The notes beneath the pieces were generated by a model that searched no databases, was not told the DNA's origin, and worked only from the letters and a program-made list of their open reading frames with translations. Positions 11,741-22,900 of a DNA stretch of 64,000 nt are shown here, piece by piece (within the stretch, counting starts at the first letter, position 1; the number at the start of each line of letters is the position of its first letter). Source of the stretch: Anastatus disparis (Eukaryota; Arthropoda; Insecta; Hymenoptera; Eupelmidae); NCBI GenBank assembly GCA_017163975.1, contig JAFFSR010000218.1, positions 8,869,501 to 8,933,500 on the forward strand, in the 5' to 3' direction. Made by a program: the position numbers and the translations under genes.

Positions 11741-14700
11741 TTTTGATTTTGTCTTCTTTTATGATTTGAAAAAAAAAAGTTTTATTTGTATAAAATTATT
11801 TTTATAAAAATAGTTAATTTGGTCTCTTTAAGACCAAAAATTTTTTCATTTACAAAAAAAAAGATCAATTTGTCATTTGTAAAAAAAACTTTATATTTTG
11901 TACAATACAATCATTAATCTAAAAAATTAAACATCTTTAGCATCGTAATCAAAACAACAATACACTGCATACAAAAAGTTGAATCACACATTCACGTCAA
12001 CCTGCCTCAAAAAATAATTCGTTGATCTTATCGCATTAAAATCCATGTATCTTCCTGATTACTGAACTCTTCATCTAAGAATATTAAAATAAAAAAAAAC
12101 AAAACAAACAGTTAGTGAATCATTCATAAATAGAAAAATTAATAAAGAGAAGAAAGAAAAGGATATTGTAGGCAAAGCCAGCTCGTATTTGTATAAGGGA
12201 CATTACGTGGGGATCGTGCGTTATTTGAATTCGAAATTATGATGGACTTTTAGCCAGCAAAGTAGCTTCTTTCCCTTTCTTTTCTTTTACTATTGTTGGA
12301 GGCCAATGACGTTTTGGGTTTGACCATTTCTTTTTATTTCTTATTAGAAAAAAGATAGGTTGCGAGAAATTCTGGAATTTTATAATTTTTTAATATTTAA
12401 ATGAATGTTTGAATTGAATATTTTGTAATTTCTTAATAAACTTTTTTTAAACAAATTAACTGCAACCGATAAAAATATTCTTTAATATGTTTATACTTCA
12501 GTCGACATAAATATTGTTTTTAATTTTAAATTATTTACAAATTAATACATTTAAAATAAATTTGGTAAAAATGGTAAATTAACAATGACTACATTATTAA
12601 GCATTTTAAAAAGATTTAAATCAAATGTGAGTCACTTATATAAAAAATTATGAATTATTAAATTATCAATTTGCAATATTAAATTTTGATTATAACCCAA
12701 CAAACGTCTTTTTTTAACAATGTATAAAATTAAATCACATCTTGTACGTGTTAAATAAACTTAAAATAAATAAGTTTCCAAGAAAATCGTTAATTTTATG
12801 TGGAACATAATTTATTTTTAAAAACATAACATTTACAACCATCGCGTGTTTCAAGTCCCACATCACGTACAATAAACAAAATTAAAAATTTTAAATAAAC
12901 TTCATTACTTTTTAAACGTTCAAATATAAAAAAAAGAAATTAAAAGCAAGAAATAAAAAAAGGACATAATTTCATATCAAAGTAAATCTTATCCAAGTTC
13001 AAGTCTCAAGCTTCCATGACGAGGCGGCGGTGTGGCTATATACAGAAAGGAGGAAAAACTAGAGCGCGATATTTTAGCAGGTCATTGTGACTACGGCGAC
13101 GATCAACGCTTGCTCGATATATCGATTTTCTTGGCTGTTATTATATATTGTACAATGTATAAAACCCTTAGCTCGCGAAGATATAATGCAGTAACCCTGC
13201 GAGCTATTCTTTCGCCTACTTTTTTTAGTTTTTATTTTTTTTGCTTTGATGTGTAAATATAAATTTTTTAGCATTGTGAGGGAAGTTTGAATTTTTTTTT
13301 TTTGTTTTTTATTCAAAGGCGAAATTTTTTTTTATACTTCAAAAATAAAAGTTCTTTTTCTAATTTTGGGCGGGATTGAACTTTGATTTTTCAAGGATAA
13401 GTTTCTTATAATAATAAATGAAGCGAGATAAGAGATTGTTTTGAAAAATTTTTTTTGAATTGATTTTCTATTATTACAAATACAAAGATCATTTACTGTT
13501 TTCTTTTATATTTTAAAAATATAAAAAAAAATTTTAAATAATGTTTTTGTATCCATCAACAGCTTTATTCTATTAAAATAATTAATTACAAAATACACTA
13601 TTTATTTAAAAATCTAAAAAAAGAGATCAGAACACTTGTTATCAAACAAAAAAAAAACCAAACTACAAAAGAAAAAAAAAACGATAATAATTTTAATAAC
13701 AACTAAACTGAAATCACAAGAGTTTAGCGAGACTTTTCAAATGAGTCAATAAACTATAGCATATAAGAGATAGATAGACGCGACTCCTCTTTGGTTTTAT
13801 GTCGCCCAGTGGCTTGGGCATTAATAAATTAGCTTGGTTACTCCGTGCACTGTTGTGCTTTATATATCTAGTAGAAGGATGCTTGGAATTTTTCTTCTTT
13901 TAACAAATACAAAAATTTTTTAATTAAAAATTTTTTTTAATTGCATAATTATTAATGATCTAATTAATTAAGTTTTTATAATTTTTGTATGTAATTACAT
14001 TAAAATATTTTTTATTTATTATAAAATACTTTTTTAGTAAGTGATTATGTATAGAATCGAACCTTTAAAATATGAAAATTTGGTTCTCGAATTAATGTGA
14101 ATTACAATATTTTATTAAAAATAAAAAATTCAATAAATTCAATTAAATGACAAAAAAAATTTCTAATATTTATTATTACAATATTTGAAAATTCAAACAC
14201 AAGTAAAATAATATAAATAAAATAAAATAAATAAAAAAAAAGAGAACAATTTGTAGTTGAAGCGTTATATACAGATGACTATAAGCGTATATAAAGCTTG
14301 GCTATATAAACCCGAGAGAACGAAGAGATACAAGACAATTGAGCCTGACGGCCCGCGCACATCCGCCAACGACAAAAGCTTACGGCTCTAACTTGAAAAG
14401 TTATCCACGCGCTTTGTCGACGACTCCAAATTATTTTCAAGATTAACATATAAGAAATTTATCATTATTTTTTAAAATTATCCTTATTTTTAATTAATAA
14501 ATTTCTGATGCTATAAATTAATTCTTTATTTTTTTATTTGCATCGGTTACGTGATTTTATTTAAATGAATTAATTGCATTTTTACAAGTAATTTTGGTCT
14601 AATTGAATAAATTTATTAACAAAAAAAAAAGTTACATGTTATTGTTTCATTAATAATCTTTTTTAAAAAAAGTGTATTTACATATATATCAATAATGGAA

Positions 14701-15918
14701 AAATAAAATAGTCAAAAATAAAATTTTACTATTTATATTAATAATGATTAAAAGAATAATATTAAATTATTTATATTTTTGATTCTTTTGATTTTAATAC
14801 ATCAATAGAACAATCCTAAAATTAAAAAAAAAGTTTTTGAATTGAAAAATTCACGTAACATCTAACTTCTCCTTGTAACAATTACAAACAATACATTTAA
14901 ATATTTACCCATTTGTTTTCCTGCTTGAACGTGTAAATCTTTAAAAGAATTTAATTAACACTTGCTTTCATGCACAGTATGCCCAACAGTTTGAACTAGA
15001 AAGAAAAAAAACGAACTGAAAGATTAAATTTTTTGAAACGTCAATTGACCGAGTGCTAATGACTTCCTTCTTTACACGAGATTCTTGGTCATGAGCGGCG
15101 ATTCCATTAAGACTAGCCTATAACATTCACGTGGGTATGCGATGTTTATAGCTATATTTAATCTGAATTTTTCATCTCGAGATAGAAAGTGACAGGGAAA
15201 ATTAATTTTTCCTTTGATAACTTAAAAATTGTCTTTTGAGAAATTTTCATTTTTATAAAAAGATATTTTTTACTTTACTAATTATTTTTTAAGCACGAAA
15301 ATAACTGCACTGTAAAACATCTTATGAGATTCGTCAAAATTTAATATGTGTGAAATTAATATAAATGTGTATATTATTCATGAAAATTTCATTTTGTAAT
15401 GAATTTTTCTTTTATTTACAAAAAAAATTATTTGTAAATTTTAATATAAAGAAATTGTTTCGCACCTAAAGCACTTTTGTGTATTAAAAGTTAAATAAAT
15501 GTTTTATAATTTAATAATTTAATTGAAAATTCTTTTTACATACCTTATCCTACTTCTACAATTCATACTTGAAATAACTTGTACAAATGAAAATTACAAA
15601 AAAACGTTAATAATATTAACGGCCGAGAGCGAGGTAATACGCAAACTATTTTCCACAGACGTGCTTGAAAATCTAATGCTCGCGGTCAATTGGTCTCTAA
15701 GGGAACCACTTGGCGCGTTAATTAACCTGTGCTAGAGTAATTTCTTGAATAACACATTTTTCAATGTATAACTTTCTTTACTTTTTTTTATCAAATACAT
15801 TTGTATTGTAGATATGATATTTTAATTTTATTATTTAATATTTATTTGTGCCATTAAATAAGCTCCTTGTACAGGCGAATACAATTGCCTGTACATAGAA
15901 ATAATTTACGTATACTGA
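11741..15918. other. Intergenic, no gene; possible TATA-containing island near 14.3 kb
   Basis: No coding gene supported. GC-richer blocks occur at about 12170-12310, 13010-13150, 13770-13880 and 14280-14410. The last has GTATATAAAG at 14287 and CTATATAAACC at 14302, then CCTGACGGCCCGCGCACATC, which is a plausible TATA promoter or enhancer. A phrase from it, CGACAAAAGCTT, recurs in the 18.9-kb island. Confidence 0.45.
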
Positions 15919-16120
15919 GGTCTTCAGTGGCTCACTCGGTAGAGCGATTGATTAGTAATCTCGGGGTTCCGAGTTCGAATCCCGCTCTCGGCCAATTCAT
16001 ACCAAGCACCACTGTACGTTACATGTGCTTTGTTCAGAAACACACTGAAAATCTCCGTCGCTAATTAACATTGCAATTATAGCATAAATACAACGACGTT
16101 AAATAAAATTAAAAAAAAAA
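15919..16120 (+). mobile_element. tRNA-derived SINE, full length
   Basis: Head GGTCTTCAGTGGCTCACTCG, box B GAGTTCGAATCCCGCTC, body with CATGTGCTTTGTTCAG, tail ACGACGTTAAATAAAATT and A run. Small differences from the other copies indicate independent ageing. Confidence 0.87.
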
Positions 16121-17627
16121 ACAAAAATTTAATATAGTATTATATAGTTAATATGTAATAAGTTAACATTGATTAATAATTAATATTGCTATGTTAATAA
16201 AATATGTAATATTTTTTTGGATAGTTTGATAATAATATTAAAATAATTCATGTGGTTATCAGATCAAATTTATAATTATTAAAAAAAATACCTTTAACTT
16301 TGTCCTTCACCATGATGATCGTAATTTTTATAGTTCTCCGTGAAATTTGTAAAATTTCATTATAATAATCTAGAATAAACGTAGCTATAATTTTAATGCG
16401 GAATTTCATTGTAAATATAGAAAAATTCTTTCTCTACGTACTTTTTTCAATTCTTTAGTACAAAAATTAATCCAATTTTTTATAGATATTAAAGGTATGG
16501 CTAAGCATTTTAAGAAGTCTAAAAATCGAGATAAGTAGCACTAAAATGCGACAGCTTTTCATCCTTAATCGATCCGTGTACAGTAGTCCGATTAGATATA
16601 TTAGTATATTAGTGTTTCATCCATGTTAATGGGTGGTCCTCGAGTAAATATGATAAACTTTTCATCGTGAAGTTATCGATGATTCATAGGAGGATGTAAC
16701 TAAAAGGAAAATATTAATAGATAACATCGAATGCCGAAAAAGAGAGAAAATAAAAGTATCAAAACTTTTTTAAATGATCGATCGATTAATGGGTTCGGTG
16801 AATGGACGGACATTATTATGTATCAGGACCGGTTATTATATAGTGAAAGTGTAAATAACAAAATTTATATCCTTGCCTTTGAAAAAAAATCTTACGATTT
16901 TAATATTATCATGTGATTACATTATCTGTTCATATGAAAATTATAATTTAATCCACCTGTTGGATTCGACACGCTTCTTTTTTTTTTTAAATGATGTAAT
17001 AAAAAAAAGGAGAGAATCATGTGACCTCAAAAGAAAAACATCACGCGACTTTTCAATTAACAAGTATTTATGTCGAACAAACAGACGAAATAATTTTTAA
17101 CATTTATATCATGTGCTTTTGAGCCACACCTTAATTTTTAATAATTTTTATTAATTACATATCTTTAACAGAATAACCTGCACTGTGCACCTTTTTATAA
17201 GCACTTAAACGAAGATTTATAGTAAGATGTTCCTTTAGAAATTCCAAGGCAACAAAAGCAAACAAAAATTTGAAAAATTATTATTTTATTTTATTTTTAA
17301 GGTTAAAATTGGTATTAAAAAAATTTTTTATTGTTAAAAATATATTCTTTATCATATGAGAATTATTTTTAAATTTTTTCAAAATTTTCTGATTAACTTT
17401 AAATCAATTGCAATCGGTTATTGTTAAAAGTGGTTTGGCTACTATACAATAATCAACGCAATGAATAGATCAACAAATTAAAAAAAAAATTAATAATCAA
17501 AAAATTATTTTAAAGAAATCATTGAATATCATCAGTCAGACAATTACATCCCTCATTAGACATTCCACTCGAACTTTTAAGTCTCATGACTGTACAGGAT
17601 GTCGTTAATATCCGAAAGAAGAGTCAT
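16121..17627. other. Intergenic, nothing coding recognised
   Basis: AT-rich. The stretch of about 17245-17465 is similar to about 40965-41165 in the flippase gene and is listed as a repeat. Small open frames near 16731-17100 have no domain and low-complexity composition. Confidence 0.5.
17245..17465 (+). repeat. Dispersed repeat, copy 1
   Basis: Shares several ordered phrases with about 40965-41165: AAAAATATATTCT, ATCAACTTTA/TTAACTTTA, and TTGTTAAAAGTGGTT near the end. No ends or coding capacity were recognised, so the class is unknown. Confidence 0.55.
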
Positions 17628-17650
17628 ATATATATATATATATATATATA
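17628..17650. repeat. (TA)n microsatellite
   Basis: A run of about 11 TA units that directly precedes the left end of the foldback element. A TA-rich site is the expected target of Tc1/mariner-type transposition. Confidence 0.85.
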
Positions 17651-18801
17651 CAGTACCGCTCAAAAGTTCGTAAACATTTTTTTTTTTTTAACTTAACTTC
17701 AAACTGCCATATTTCGGAAACGGCTCGATGAATTTGAAAAATCCGGACGGCGTTTGAAAGATCAGACAAAATACTATTTTTTTGTGTCCTGCCAAATATT
17801 TTTATCCCTTTTTTAAACTCTATTTCTAATGATAGAAAAATTATTTATTTTTACGAATTTTTAAATTTCAATCAATCAAATGTAACTTTTTAAGAAATTG
17901 ATAAAATTAAAAAATTCGAACGCGACTGAAAAGTAGAGTAAATTTCCTAAATCTTTATGTTTAATGATTTTTTTGTATCTATTTTCTGCGTGTAGCTAAA
18001 AATGCGCAAAAATGGAATGTACAATAAAATCAATTTTATATGATAATATTTTCCAATATCGCGGGTCTATTTTTGTTTACATTTCAGCATGTGTTCAAAT
18101 ATGTAGTTCGTATATACATACGAAGAATCAAATTTGTAAATAACTTTAATTTATTCAAAAAAAAGACACTATCATTTACAATAATTGTGATAAAATTTGT
18201 GATAATTTTGTTAAAAGTATACAATACCGTTCATTAGTTCGTAAAAAAAATTTTTTTTTAGAAACTCAACTTCAAACTGCGATATTTCGGAAATGACTCG
18301 ATAAATTTCAAAAATCTGGACGGCGTTTAAAAGATTAGACAAAATACTATCTTTTTGTATCTTGCTAATGTAAACCAAAATTGACTCGCGACATTGGAAA
18401 ATATTATTGTATCTAAAACTGATTTTCTTGTACTTTCCATTTTTGCGCATTTTTAGCTACACGCAGGAAATAGATACAAAAAAACCATTAAACATAAAGA
18501 TTTAGGAAATTTACTCTACTTTTCAGTCGCGTTCGAATTTTTTAATTTTATCAATTTCTTAAAAAGTTACATTTGATTGATTGAAATTTAAAAATTCGTA
18601 AAAATAAATAATTTTTCTATCATTAGAAATAAAGTTAAAAAAAGAGATAAAAATATTTGGCAGGACACAAAAAAATAGTATTTTGTCTGATCTTTCAAAC
18701 GCCGTCCGAATTTTTCAAATTCATCAAGCCGTTTCCGAAATATGGCAGTTTGAAGTTAAGTTAAAAAAAAAAAAATGTTTACGAACTTTTGAGCGGTACT
18801 G
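17651..18801. mobile_element. Foldback (mariner/Tc1-like MITE) element with about 435-bp inverted arms
   Basis: Left end CAGTACCGCTCAAAAGTTCG and the right end is its exact reverse complement (CGAACTTTTGAGCGGTACTG). Both are flanked by TA. The inverted match continues with few differences from 17651 to about 18085 and from 18801 back to about 18367, including GCGTGTAGCTAAAAATGCGC in both arms. A third, more diverged copy of the outer end starts at about 18222 (CAATACCGTTCATTAGTTCG) in left orientation. No transposase was seen, so this is non-autonomous. The CAGT end and TA flank fit the Tc1/mariner superfamily; that assignment is inference. Confidence 0.85.
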
Positions 18802-18944
18802 TATATACATACGTATAAGACTCAGCTTATATATACAAGTGCATGGAGTTACAATAATCATATATATTATAAGAATCGGACTTTGTGACTCGCGCCCGGA
18901 AGGAAATGAGCAGCCTTTATACGAAAAAAAAATAAAGGATTTTA

Positions 18945-18975
18945 CAACGCACGTGGGTGCACGCGACACGTGCTT
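18945..18975. promoter_or_regulatory. Paired CACGTG E-boxes
   Basis: Two perfect CACGTG palindromes lie 17 bases apart centre to centre (18950 and 18967) within a GC-richer patch about 1 kb upstream of the first coding exon of the axotactin-like gene. CACGTG is the usual site of bHLH factors such as Myc/Max, MITF/USF and Clock/Cycle. Occupancy and target gene are unknown. Confidence 0.4.
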
Positions 18976-19740
18976 AGAATGCAATTGATACACCGACAAA
19001 AGCTTGGGTTTTACTTTTTAACTCGACGATCTTTTGATTCTTTTGAAAAGGTCCTCCTTTATAGATTTCATTATTATTATTCTAAAGTGTTTTCTGGCAC
19101 GCGACTTCATGGTAGGTGTTTTGTAAAGTGAATTGTATTTTATGTCTTTATGTATGTGGTGAATTTTCGTTGTTTTCAATCATTACTTGTGGTTTATTGT
19201 TAATCATAGTATAGATGATTAGGACTATGCCTTTGATGAATAATAATGTTTTAGTATTCATGTAAAAATAGTGACGTTCCTTAAACTTTTAAATAGATGT
19301 ACCATTGTATTAGTAATAGGATGATAACTATTTAAAATATACAATAAATAAATTTTATAAATATTTCAAGTAAATAAGAAATTGAAAAAATGATCTCATC
19401 ACGAGTTAAATATTTGGTTGAAAGTTTCAATAAATATTTAAATGAAATGTTTCTTACAAAAGATTCACATAAATTTTCAAGAAAAAATAGATCAATAACT
19501 TTTATATTAAATGTTTAGAAATAACATTTATTATTTTTAAATAATTATATAGTATAAAATTTGTATAATTTAGCTAATTTAATAGGTTCTATGATTTATC
19601 TATAGTTATCGACATTGCAGCTTTCCAGATTTTTAATCTTTATTCAAAACTTTTTTAAATATCAGTATATTATGCTCTGTAGTAAAGAGAAAGGGAATAA
19701 TATAGAGATATTTGAAAAATGTTTGGATTAATAATAAAAA

Positions 19741-19896
19741 ATTTGGAAAACTGTGACTGTGCTTATATTTTTTTATAAATCAAATTAGCCAAAATTATTA
19801 TAAAATAAAAAATAATTTAATTTTGGAAAACTGTAACTGTACTTATCCACTTTTATTAATCAAGTTAACCAAAATTATTATAAAATAAAATAAAGA
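19741..19896 (+). repeat. Two-copy 80-bp tandem duplication
   Basis: TTTGGAAAACTGTGACTGTG... and TTTGGAAAACTGTAACTGTA... each run to CCAAAATTATTATAAAATAA, with a period of 80 bases. It ends about 70 bases before the axotactin start codon, so it lies in the last intron or the 5' UTR. Confidence 0.75.
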
Positions 19897-19967
19897 GGCT
19901 GAACTTTGATTTTAGACAAAGCCCACAGCAGCAAGTCTCCGAATAAATCCTCAACGAATGAAGGACA

Positions 19968-22900
19968 ATGACGAGCCGAGGGCAACGGATCCTCGGGATC
20001 CTCTCGATCATAAGCCTCCTCCTTATAAAAAATTGTCAGGCAACATTAAACGAAGACATATCAGAAGATGTAATCGACCAAACACCATTAGCATCATCAA
20101 TATCATCATCATCAACTCAACAACCATTAACGACCACAGCATTGATAACAATCGCTTCGCCAACAATGTCAACAACACAAAGACGAGATTTGCCAGATCG
20201 ATGTTTTGTTAAAACTGAACATGGACCTTGCAAGAATTATGTACATAAATGGTCTTTCAACAAGACTGAAGGAAAATGTCATACGTTTGTTTATGGCGGA
20301 TGCTTAGGAAATGACAATAGGTTTAACACTGAGGAAGAATGTTTGCATTATTGTATTGGTGGACCAGAACGTAAATATTTTATTACTTTTATTTTCTTTT
20401 TTACTACCCTGCTAGAAAATTATAAGTTTTTTGATAAGAAATGTTAAATTACCATATCAATTTAGCATATTCTGATCAGATCATGATAAATTTCCTGCCA
20501 AGATAAGTTATCAGATTAATTTTTAATTTTTTTTAAACAGATACATTACCTCCGTATATGGTAACGAAAGGTAGCGTCTTTGTAACGACTAGTGCAACAG
20601 TCACAAGTACCACTTCATCAACGACTACCTCTACACCTGCGCCTACTTTTACTCCCACAAAACCAACGAGACCACCAGTACCTAAACATAAAAGAGGAAA
20701 AGTAAAAAAAACTATAAATTTTTGTATCACTTTTTCCCAATTATTTTTATACTTCTAATCAATTGTTAATTTATCATAGGAATTGACTTTTATGGAATCA
20801 GGCTACGAAAAGACTTTCATGTTCGCACAAAGCAATACTTTCATTCAATTAGATGGTCCTGGAATCAAAACTTTTCAATTAAGGTTTGCAAATTATGACA
20901 AATGAACTAAAAACAAATTTGAATATCCTTTTTCCAAGTTTATGAGACATTAAATTTTATTCAACAGGCTGTGTCGCGAGATCTCATTCAAATTCCGTAC
21001 TAAACTACCGCACGGTTTATTAGTTTACCACAGTGTAAAAGACCGTCCAGAGCGTCTAGAACCTTACGCTCTTTACGTAATCGTAGAAAAAGGTCAGCTA
21101 AAAGTTGTGCATGTATTTGGCAAAAATTCAACGAGTTTAACTGTCGGCGAAGGTTTAAATCGTGACGAATGGCACAGTGTACTGGTGAGAATTGATGTTC
21201 ATGGTGCAAAGTTGATTGCTAGAGTTGATGATAAGCAGGCCGAAACTACTGTTGAAGTTCTCGAACATATTGTTAATTATGGCGTTTCCGAAGAGCTTGC
21301 TTCTGTTGTTCTTATTGGAGGTGAGTTGAAAGTTTTTAAATTTTTTATGTATATTAAAAAGTTTGTGGGTTAATCAATTTCGATGTTTTAGAATTTTCAT
21401 AAAGATAATTTATTATACTTTTTAAAAGATTAAAAAATAATTTATTTTTAAAATTTATTATCATTTGAATTTTTAAATCAATATACTTCTTTGTATTTTA
21501 ATTTAATAATACATGTGTATAGCATTAGGCGTGTCAAAATCAAAGTCTTAAGCATACGATGAGATCTCATAATATGACCAATCTTAGTTTGTTCTCTTGC
21601 ATATTTCTTGTTGATTAAATTCAATCAATTCCAAAACAAAATTTTAAAATTTTAGCAAAAATATATTAGTTTATTTTTTGAGTATCAAAAGATAAGTTTA
21701 TCAAGATATGATAAAATTAATAAAAATCGATAAAGATAAGTTTATCAAGATGTATTAAAAATAACTAAAAATTAATAAAATTAAAAGTTAAAAATAGTAA
21801 AAAAAACCATCAAATCATATGATAAAAGTAAAAAGGGAGATTCACTTGTAAAGATCTCAAAAAAGATCAATAAATAAGTAAGCATTGTAGAATATTCTGT
21901 GAAAATAGTCGAAAACCGAATTTTTTTACTTTAATAAATTATTTTTTTAAAGAAAAATAATCAAGGGAAACTATTCAAGGAAAACCGATTAATTTAAACA
22001 TTTTTCTTTAATTAATCAAAAGCTATATATCCAAAGATAAATTTAATCATACTATTTGAAAACAATATTTAACAAATAACGTTCCATCTCAGGATTAAGT
22101 TCAGAAGAACGCTTACACGGCGTTAAATATATAATTGAATCATTCGTCGGTTGCATAAGAGATATGGTACTAAGCTCAGGAAAATCTGCAAGCGATCTTC
22201 TCCCAATTCGTCCTCTTATCGCTACGAAACACGAGAACGTCAAAGAAGGCTGCATCGACAAGTAATTATTTTTTTTATTTTGATTTATTCATTAATGACA
22301 AGCTAAGAAATCATAAATTATTTTCATTTTATTATTCTCATGATAAAAATTTTTTCTACTTTTTTTTAAGAATAATCAAATGAACAATAAATAATTATTT
22401 AACCAATGAACTTCCTTAGAGATAGAGAAAAAATTTATTTTATTATTACAATTTTTCAAGCATTTTGAATACGCCGTTTTTATTTGCCATTTAAGCTTGT
22501 AAAAGAGCATATTGAAAATGCTTAAAACACTGTAATAATAAAATAAATTTTTGCTATATCTCCAAGCAAGTTTATTCTATACTCTCAATAAATAGTTACA
22601 TTCAACATTTAATCTTAATTAAACTAAATAGTAAATTTGAATATTCATGTAACTAATTTCCTGTTAATTAGATGTCGAACACTGGAAAATTTGTGCTTTA
22701 TGGGCAGCCAGTGCGTTAATCATTACAATAGTTTAACATGCGATTGCTTCGGCACCAGATACGAAGGAGAAAGGTGCGACGTTTACAGTAGGTGTCAATT
22801 ATTGTTTTAAGTTCATTTTAATTATCTTTATTAGCCAACGTATATTAGGTAATTAATATTATGTAACCTACTCTTCATTAGCTGCAACGATATTGACGCT

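Larger units (their letters stand above)
18802..19967. other. Upstream region of the axotactin-like gene
   Basis: Contains a GC-richer island at 18880-19060 with two CACGTG E-boxes (18950-18955 and 18967-18972), an 80-bp direct duplication at 19741-19896, and a possible splice acceptor TTTGATTTTAG before 19915. No open frame is supported apart from the gene start. Confidence 0.5.

Noticed and set aside
18040..18999. Several open frames inside and beside the foldback element
   Set aside because: They translate inverted-repeat arms on both strands and contain no DDE/D transposase motifs.
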